Source: JAGLTA01 sp023142625
Lineage (GTDB): Bacteria; Patescibacteriota; Patescibacteriia; JAACEG01
Reading direction: 5' to 3'
Assembly: GCA_030641665.1 (NCBI GenBank)
Contig: DAOWHA010000034.1
Span: 1 to 10,831 of the forward strand
Length of the DNA stretch: 10,831 nucleotides
Under the pieces are notes generated by a model. It saw only the letters and a program-made list of their open reading frames with translations, did not search any database and was not told the DNA's origin. Both the position numbers and the translations under genes were made by a program. How positions within the stretch are numbered: the stretch's first letter is position 1; each line of letters starts with the position of its first letter. Of this stretch, positions 7,101-10,831 are shown piece by piece.

Positions 7101-7292
7101 GGAATGCTGCCGATGGCTTTAGCGCGGCAAGAAGGAGCGGAAATGATGCGCCCAATGGCGATTGCCGTGATTGGCGGGCTGTTGGTTTCTACTTTACTGA
7201 CTTTAGTTGTAATTCCTGTAATTTATAGTTTAGTAGAGAAATTTTCTAAAAAGATCTATGTGAGAGCGGAAAGAATTATAAATGGGAAATAA
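4182..7292 (+). CDS. RND-family (HAE1/AcrB/SwrC-type) efflux transporter
   Basis: The protein has 1036 residues, the usual full length. TM1 is at about 11-31, followed by the porter signature LGLDMLPDIEFPVVSV. The central helices 2-6 lie at about 335-485, a second-half start (TM7) at about 526-546, and helices 8-12 at about 860-1016. In TM4 the motif is GMLVDNAVVVIEN (Asp400, Asn401), where AcrB has Asp407-Asp408. In TM10 it is GIVVNNAIVLIDY, with Asn930 where AcrB has Lys940. Such D-N/N-N patterns occur in many AcrB-related pumps of Gram-positive and CPR bacteria. The family exports amphiphilic compounds by proton antiport as trimers. The ATG overlaps the patatin stop (ATGA, 4182-4185), with AAGGA at 4173-4177 as a close ribosome site. 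The membrane-fusion partner follows. No TolC-like channel is visible, consistent with a cell lacking an outer membrane. Confidence 0.95.
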   Translation: MNLPKFSVDKPVTITMMVLIIVVFGFISFFRLGLDMLPDIEFPVVSVITSYSGVSSKDIEDVLTKPIEDAIATVKDVKKINSISQEGMSAVMIEFNSGTNVDFAAQDIRDKIGLMEDYLPQDSNKPLVVKMDVGAMPILAYGITSDSLAILELKKILEDNIKEKIERLDGVASVELRGGQEREILVKLNKPQLEIYGITQTQIAQILHGENINLSGGFIEQGLQEFPLRTEGEFKNLKEIEDTVIVIKDGTPIYLKDVAQIVDTHQETRSYCRTNKKDSILLLASKQSGANTSRVAEIVKKKLPELKKYLPKDVDFKLVMDQGHLIKTSTNSVAQSGVIGGLLAMLMVYLFLRNWRPTMAIALAIPLSLIATFIPLYIVGYTLNLMTLGGLALGIGMLVDNAVVVIENIYRHLEKTGKRQKAAIVGAKEVGMAITAATLTTIAVFLPMALGSGIAGQISRGLSLTIIFALASSLFAALTLVPMIASKIFKKREGADDYKKASGEQYFEKIKNSYKKVLIWSLNNRLKTIISTIGLLAVSVVLSLSVGAEFMPVSDQGMVLMGVKMPVGASLEETNKVIGQIENDLINIDGISVITGFVGFDESSRSESVALGLGSTGVNEAQIFIRLKDKKDREYSAEEIQDIIRKKLPKIRDLEINFMDISKILISGSNYPVEIKIFGKDLEILKNTADEIAQKINNIEGLRDIDTSLSQGKPELVINIDRERASRLGLTVGQIGSAVKNSMQGMVATQLRQGGEETDIKIRYDKIYRDDVKQIKNFTITTPFGNQVPLKQVAKISKGEGPIKISREDQLRVVAITANVIGRDVGSAVKDIKTRLSNYELPSGYFIEYGGSYKQMQDTFATLGWALALGILLVYMVMASQFESLVHPFIVMFEMPLAFIGVGLALFITGQSLSLPSFMGVIMLAGIVVNNAIVLIDYVNQLRKKGMNKFDALVKGGTTRLRPILITSITTILGMLPMALARQEGAEMMRPMAIAVIGGLLVSTLLTLVVIPVIYSLVEKFSKKIYVRAERIINGK

Positions 7293-7305
7293 TTTTAATT
7301 TCCGC
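7266..7305 (+). other. Inverted repeat spanning the RND stop codon
   Basis: GCGGAAA (7266-7272) pairs with TTTCCGC (7299-7305), and inside it AATTAT (7274-7279) pairs with ATAATT (7289-7294), separated by a 1x4 internal loop and closed by a 9-base loop. The stop codon at 7290-7292 is within the inner arm. No T-run follows, so it is not a convincing terminator. It could moderate read-through or stabilise the pump mRNA relative to the adaptor mRNA. Confidence 0.35.
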
Positions 7306-7352
7306 AAACCAATAAATTAATAAATTAATAACAATAAAATAATTGAAAATAT

Positions 7353-9206
7353 ATGAAAAATTTAATTATAAACAAGGCAATAAAAATAATCGGCGCTATT
7401 TTAATAATCAATTTGATTATTTTTGGATATATTTTTTTAGCTGGCAAAAATGAACCAGCGGTTAATTTTGAATCCGCTGATGAAAATATAATCGCGGTGC
7501 AGACATATAAGTTATCGCCGAAAACCATAAGCAGTGATATTTCTCTGTCAGGTACGGCTCAGCCCATGGATGAGGTAATAGTGAGCCCAAAAGTAAGCGG
7601 CAAAGTAGTTGGCATATATGCGCGCGAGGGAGAAGAGGTCGGGACGAATCAAATTTTAATTCAATTAGAACAAGATAGCGCGTTGCTGGTATCATATAAT
7701 AACGCGCAATCCAGCATAACTAACACGATCGCGTCAGCTAATCAGGATATTAGCGCGGCTGAATTAACCGTGGCTGCGACAAAAATTAATTTAGAAAATA
7801 TTAAAATAAACGCGGCGGAAAATACCAATAATTCAAAATTAACTATAGAGTCCGCGCAAATTTCAATGAATAGCGCGAAAAAATCTTTGATAAATATAAA
7901 AAACACAAATGAACAAACAATCCAAAACGCGTATGATAATATTAAAACAACAATGCAAAGCAATTTAACAGCCATTAAAACAGCATTGACGGCTGTCGGC
8001 AACATTATCGGTGAAAGCCCTGGAGATCCGTCAGCCAATAATGACTATAAAAATGTTTTAGGAGCAAAAAAATCGCAAACTCTAACTAATACAAAAAACT
8101 TATTTTTTCAGGCAAAAAACGATTATGAAACTTCTGATATTAATTATAATAATTTAAGTAATAATTATTTTTTATTAGAAATAGACGATTTAATAGATGA
8201 AGTCGGCAATTCTTTAAATTCAACAAGGGAGACATTAGTTAAAACTAAAATATTATTAGACAACACAATAACAACGAGCGATTTTACTTCAGTTGATCTT
8301 AATGCTTTAAAAACATCAATTGACGCTAATTTAGCGAGCATTCAATCTGCGATTAGTTCTTTGCAAGCCAACCAGCAGACAATCATTAATGCTAAATTGG
8401 CAGATGTTTCAAGCAGCGACACAGCTCAATCGGCTTACGAAACAGCACAAAGCGCTTTGGATATTAAGCAGCAAGCCTTAATTTTAGCGGAAAGCCAATC
8501 TAAATCGCAAATTGACGCGGTTCAAAAGCAGTTGGAATTAACGCAAATAAATTTAGAAGGTGTGAAAAAACGGGCAGACCAACAGATTGCTGCAGCTCAA
8601 GGGCAATTAGATTATACGCAAGCGCAATTAAACAATACAACTATCCCTGCGCCGATTTCTGGCATAGTCAATCAAATATTTATTGACAGTGGGGAAATGG
8701 CTGCAGCCGGCAATCCTGTGGCAAGCATTGTTAACACAAGTGGCATAAAAATAGAATTGTCTTTAACTGAATTTGATATAGGCAAAGTTGCTTTCGGACA
8801 GGAAACTAAAATTTCTTGCGCCGCTTATCCCGACGAGGAGTTTGTCGGCAATGTTTATTATATCAGTTCGGTGGCTGATTCAATAAGCAAAAAATTTCCA
8901 ATAAAAATTCAGTTAGACAATAAAGATGAAAAAATTAAAGCTGGTATGATAGCCAGCTTGGAAATTATTACTAAAAAACAAGAATATATTTTGGCTATTC
9001 CTAAATCAGCGATATTTATTAAGGACGGGCTTGAAAAAGTTTATACAATCGGCTGCGATAATAAAATTATCATTAAAACAATTAAAACAGAAATTGTTAA
9101 TAACAATGAAGTAAAAATCGTTGAAGGATTATCTGAAAATGATATAATAGTTATTGAAGGTAATTATGAATTAAAAAATGGGGATATAATATCAGTATCT
9201 AATTAG
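7353..9206 (+). CDS. RND efflux membrane-fusion (periplasmic adaptor) protein with extended helical arm
   Basis: This is a 617-residue protein. An N-terminal membrane anchor (residues 8-30) is followed by the first half of the barrel-sandwich (lipoyl-like) domain at about 65-108 (VIVSPKVSGKVVGIYAREGEEV). A very long helical region runs from about 110 to 428, and the second lipoyl half is at 430-462 (IPAPISGIVNQIFIDSGEMA). A beta-barrel domain (about 463-540) and a membrane-proximal domain (about 541-617) complete the HlyD/AcrA architecture. Typical adaptors are 350-450 residues, and the excess lies in the arm. The arm holds Asn/Thr/Ser/Ala-rich coiled-coil segments (110-200 and 355-428) and a less regular central part (about 200-350) containing GESPGDPSANND. 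It follows the RND pump by 60 bases and is surely its partner. The anchor has no lipobox Cys. The start is ATG preceded only by A/T. Confidence 0.92.
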   Translation: MKNLIINKAIKIIGAILIINLIIFGYIFLAGKNEPAVNFESADENIIAVQTYKLSPKTISSDISLSGTAQPMDEVIVSPKVSGKVVGIYAREGEEVGTNQILIQLEQDSALLVSYNNAQSSITNTIASANQDISAAELTVAATKINLENIKINAAENTNNSKLTIESAQISMNSAKKSLINIKNTNEQTIQNAYDNIKTTMQSNLTAIKTALTAVGNIIGESPGDPSANNDYKNVLGAKKSQTLTNTKNLFFQAKNDYETSDINYNNLSNNYFLLEIDDLIDEVGNSLNSTRETLVKTKILLDNTITTSDFTSVDLNALKTSIDANLASIQSAISSLQANQQTIINAKLADVSSSDTAQSAYETAQSALDIKQQALILAESQSKSQIDAVQKQLELTQINLEGVKKRADQQIAAAQGQLDYTQAQLNNTTIPAPISGIVNQIFIDSGEMAAAGNPVASIVNTSGIKIELSLTEFDIGKVAFGQETKISCAAYPDEEFVGNVYYISSVADSISKKFPIKIQLDNKDEKIKAGMIASLEIITKKQEYILAIPKSAIFIKDGLEKVYTIGCDNKIIIKTIKTEIVNNNEVKIVEGLSENDIIVIEGNYELKNGDIISVSN

Positions 9207-9229
9207 TTAGCGTGTAAAAAAAATAAATT

Positions 9230-10051
9230 ATGGCAAATAAAAAACAACTAAAAATCGGCTTGGCTTTAGGGAGCGGCGGAGTTAAGGGGCTAACGCACAT
9301 TGGCGTTATTAAAGCTTTAAAGGCTAATAATATTCCCATTGATTATATCGCTGGATCAAGCATTGGCGCTTTGGTCGGCGCTTTTTACGCCGCAAATCAA
9401 GATATAGATAAATTAGAGAAAATAGCTTTGGAAGCCACATGGAGAACAGGGTTGTCAATAGTTGATCCGACTTTTAATGGAGGGTTAGTTAAAGGAAAAA
9501 GATTAGAGAATTTAATTAAAACATGGATTTCAAGCGATTTAAATTTTGATAATTTAAAAATTCCTCTTGTAGTTATAGCCACCGACTTATCTACGGGCAA
9601 AGAGGTTGATATTAAACATGGTAATATTATTAAAGCAATAAGGGCAAGTTTGTCGGTTCCTGTTGTTTTTCAGCCTTTGAAATATAAAAATAAATTATTG
9701 GCTGACGGCGGATTATCAAATCCATTGCCAGACGACGCGGCGCGCGCGATGGGAGCGGATATAGTAATAGCTGTTAATCTTGATAATGCTTCTTTTAACA
9801 ATGGATTAAAAAATGATTTGGATAAAAACATTAATTTAACTAAAGTGCCGATAAGGGCGTTAAATATATTGAGGTATCATCTGGCGCAAAATTCTTTAAA
9901 AACAGCTGACATTCTTATTGAGCCAAAAGTTGGAGAAATAGGATTGGTCGGATGGAGTAAATTTTTTGATAATAAAGAAGTTAAAAAAACTATTAAATCA
10001 GGTGAAAAAGCCGCCCTTAAAATTTTGCCTATGATTAGAAAATTAATATGA
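9230..10051 (+). CDS. Patatin-like phospholipase (canonical, RssA/NTE-like)
   Basis: This 273-residue protein carries all the expected motifs: oxyanion loop GSGGVKG (14-20), nucleophile elbow GSSIG (42-46, Ser44) and catalytic Asp159 in LADGGLSNPLP. Further family landmarks are IVDPTFNGGLVKGKRLENLI (78-97) and IPLVVIATDLSTGKE (111-125). It resembles the bacterial RssA/YlbK/NTE-type group of soluble or membrane-associated Ser-Asp acyl hydrolases acting on phospholipids or lysophospholipids. It starts 23 bases after the adaptor stop, in the TAAATTATG context, so it is likely the last large gene of the pump transcription unit. It is a paralogue of the patatin at 3373: the two share the order and spacing of motifs and the FQP/WQP-KYKN segment before the Asp. 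Unlike that copy, its elbow is intact, so it is probably an active hydrolase. Confidence 0.93.
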   Translation: MANKKQLKIGLALGSGGVKGLTHIGVIKALKANNIPIDYIAGSSIGALVGAFYAANQDIDKLEKIALEATWRTGLSIVDPTFNGGLVKGKRLENLIKTWISSDLNFDNLKIPLVVIATDLSTGKEVDIKHGNIIKAIRASLSVPVVFQPLKYKNKLLADGGLSNPLPDDAARAMGADIVIAVNLDNASFNNGLKNDLDKNINLTKVPIRALNILRYHLAQNSLKTADILIEPKVGEIGLVGWSKFFDNKEVKKTIKSGEKAALKILPMIRKLI

Positions 10052-10119
10052 TGGATGCAAAAGATTTAATGACATTCTTTAAATTCGTTAGAGATAATTT
10101 TTTTAAAGGTTGCAAATAA
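10048..10119 (+). CDS. Possible 23-residue ORF translationally coupled to the patatin stop
   Basis: The ATG at 10048 overlaps the patatin TGA (ATGA), the same coupling arrangement as between the first patatin and the RND gene. It reads MMDAKDLMTFFKFV and continues with RDNFFKGCK to a TAA at 10117-10119. It is rich in Phe and moderately amphipathic as a helix. There is no Shine-Dalgarno beyond what coupling would provide, and the -35 element of the downstream gyrA promoter (10110-10115) lies inside it. I do not recognise it. It may be a chance ORF left by the stop overlap. Confidence 0.25.
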   Translation: MMDAKDLMTFFKFVRDNFFKGCK

Positions 10120-10137
10120 TGAAAAAAATGTTATACT
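10110..10137 (+). promoter_or_regulatory. Promoter for gyrA (sigma-70-type with extended -10)
   Basis: The -35 element is TTGCAA (10110-10115, 4/6 of consensus), the spacer is 16 bases, and the -10 element is TATACT (10132-10137, 5/6). It is preceded by TG at 10129-10130, giving the extended TGnTATACT form. Transcription would start near 10144, leaving a leader of about 50 bases before the ATG at 10194. It is the best promoter in the window, and it separates gyrA from the efflux/patatin unit. Confidence 0.65.
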
Positions 10138-10149
10138 TAAATAAAAAGA

Positions 10150-10175
10150 GCCTGGTTAACAGGTGATTTTTATTT
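10150..10175 (+). other. Short hairpin with T-rich tail in the gyrA leader
   Basis: CCTG (10151-10154) pairs with CAGG (10160-10163) around GTTAA, with one more G-T pair outside, and is followed by TGATTTTTATTT. With a start near 10144 it would sit at the 5' end of the gyrA mRNA. The stem is too short for a strong terminator. It may end read-through from the upstream unit weakly, or protect the mRNA 5' end. Confidence 0.3.
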
Positions 10176-10193
10176 ATAAAAATTTAATTAATT

Positions 10194-10831
10194 ATGGAAA
10201 ATAAAAAAATAGAAAAACAGGCAAGCCATGATTTTAGCGGAAAAATTATTGAACAAAAAATTTCAGGGGAGATGAAGGATTGTTATTTAGACTACGCGAT
10301 GAGCGTGATTATCGCGCGCGCCCTGCCTGATGTCCGCGACGGATTAAAGCCAGTGCATCGCAGAATTCTTTACGCTATGTGGGATTTAGGCTTGAAATCA
10401 AGCGCTAAATTTAGAAAATCCGCTACAGTAGTCGGAGAAGTTTTAGGAAAATACCACCCGCACGGAGATGTGGCTGTTTATGACAGCATGGCAAGAATGG
10501 CGCAGGATTTTTCAATGCGGTATCAATTAGTGAACGGACAGGGAAACTTCGGCTCAATGGACGGAGACAGGCCTGCCGCTATGAGATACACTGAAGCAAA
10601 ACTCACGAAAATATCTGAAAGAATGCTAATTGATATTGAAAAAGACACTGTGGACTTTATCCCGAACTATGACGGAAGCCAGAAAGAGCCGAAGGTTCTG
10701 CCCTCTCAGCTGCCGCAGCTTCTGCTAAACGGAACATTGGGAATCGCGGTCGGAATGGCAACAAATATCCCGCCGCATAATTTAACAGAAATTATTAACG
10801 CTGTTATTTATCTTATTGATAATCCCGAGGC
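10194..10831 (+). CDS. gyrA: DNA gyrase subunit A, N-terminal part (3' truncated by window edge)
   Basis: The ATG at 10194 opens 212 complete codons with no stop before the window edge. Hallmarks of the type IIA topoisomerase A subunit are clear: YAMSVIIARALPDVRDGLKP (34-53), VHRRILYAM, the quinolone-pocket segment YHPHGDVAVYDSMARMAQDF (87-106), and NGQGNFGSMDGDRPAAMRYTE. The last contains the catalytic Tyr132 (E. coli GyrA Tyr122) with Arg131 before it. The subunit cleaves and passes DNA and pairs with GyrB to introduce negative supercoils. ParC cannot be excluded because the C-terminal GyrA box is outside the window. The position equivalent to E. coli Ser83 is Val93, while Asp87 is kept as Asp97. 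Codon use toward the window end is richer in G/C than in the upstream genes. No Shine-Dalgarno is seen; the start context is TTAATTATG. Confidence 0.93.
   Translation, partial: MENKKIEKQASHDFSGKIIEQKISGEMKDCYLDYAMSVIIARALPDVRDGLKPVHRRILYAMWDLGLKSSAKFRKSATVVGEVLGKYHPHGDVAVYDSMARMAQDFSMRYQLVNGQGNFGSMDGDRPAAMRYTEAKLTKISERMLIDIEKDTVDFIPNYDGSQKEPKVLPSQLPQLLLNGTLGIAVGMATNIPPHNLTEIINAVIYLIDNPE

Noticed and set aside
7311..7330. Tandem AATAAATT repeat before the adaptor gene
   Set aside because: There are only about two and a half copies of an A/T octamer in an A/T-rich spacer, which is expected by chance.
4183..10051. UGA recoding (genetic code 25)
   Set aside because: TGA ends both patatin genes at the expected family length and in ATGA overlaps, so it acts as a stop.
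1..10831. CRISPR array, tRNA/rRNA, insertion sequence or phage attachment site
   Set aside because: No regularly spaced repeats, cloverleaf-like sequences, transposase motifs or terminal inverted repeats with target duplications were seen.

Overview
The window is AT-rich DNA with tightly packed genes, all on the + strand. It most resembles a member of the Candidate Phyla Radiation (Patescibacteria, Parcubacteria-like). The reasons are the A/T-driven codon use, the near absence of Shine-Dalgarno sequences, the very short gaps between genes, and the gene set: a phasin-like protein, an ABC1 kinase, patatins, and an RND pump with a long-armed adaptor but no outer-membrane channel. TGA closes two clear genes (ending at 4185 and 10051), so the recoded UGA=Gly code of Gracilibacteria/Absconditabacteria does not apply. 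The phylum assignment is inference.

Layout. (1) 1-344: C-terminal part of a TetR-type repressor. (2) 377-946: a five-helix VIT1/CCC1-like membrane protein. (3) 1021-1282: two very small genes, a 44-residue single-span membrane protein with the only strong Shine-Dalgarno in the window, and a 21-residue cationic amphipathic peptide preceded by a long perfect hairpin. (4) 1300-1602: a phasin-like protein, followed by a terminator-like hairpin. (5) 1679-4185: an ABC1/UbiB-type kinase overlapping or abutting a divergent patatin. (6) 4182-7292: an RND (HAE1-type) transporter whose start overlaps the patatin stop by ATGA. (7) 7353-9206: a membrane-fusion adaptor with an unusually long helical insertion. 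(8) 9230-10051: a second, canonical patatin, with a possible 23-residue coupled ORF. (9) A well-formed extended -10 promoter and the 5' part of gyrA (10194 to the window end).

How the genes may work together. From the ABC1 kinase to the second patatin (1679-10051) the genes are co-oriented and overlapping or closely spaced, and look like one transcription unit. Patatins hydrolyse acyl lipids, phasins coat lipid or polyester surfaces, ABC1 kinases act in prenyl-lipid/quinone and membrane-lipid homeostasis, and HAE1-type RND pumps move amphiphiles. A lipid-handling or amphiphile-efflux module, perhaps under the TetR regulator, is a reasonable inference, and interesting because CPR cells generally cannot make fatty acids and are thought to take lipids from hosts. 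Nothing in the sequence proves a substrate.

The most unusual points are the 21-residue amphipathic peptide behind its hairpin, the paired canonical and elbow-degenerate patatins around the pump, and the very long adaptor arm. No tRNA, rRNA, CRISPR array or insertion sequence was seen, and no gap longer than 300 bases lacks a gene.
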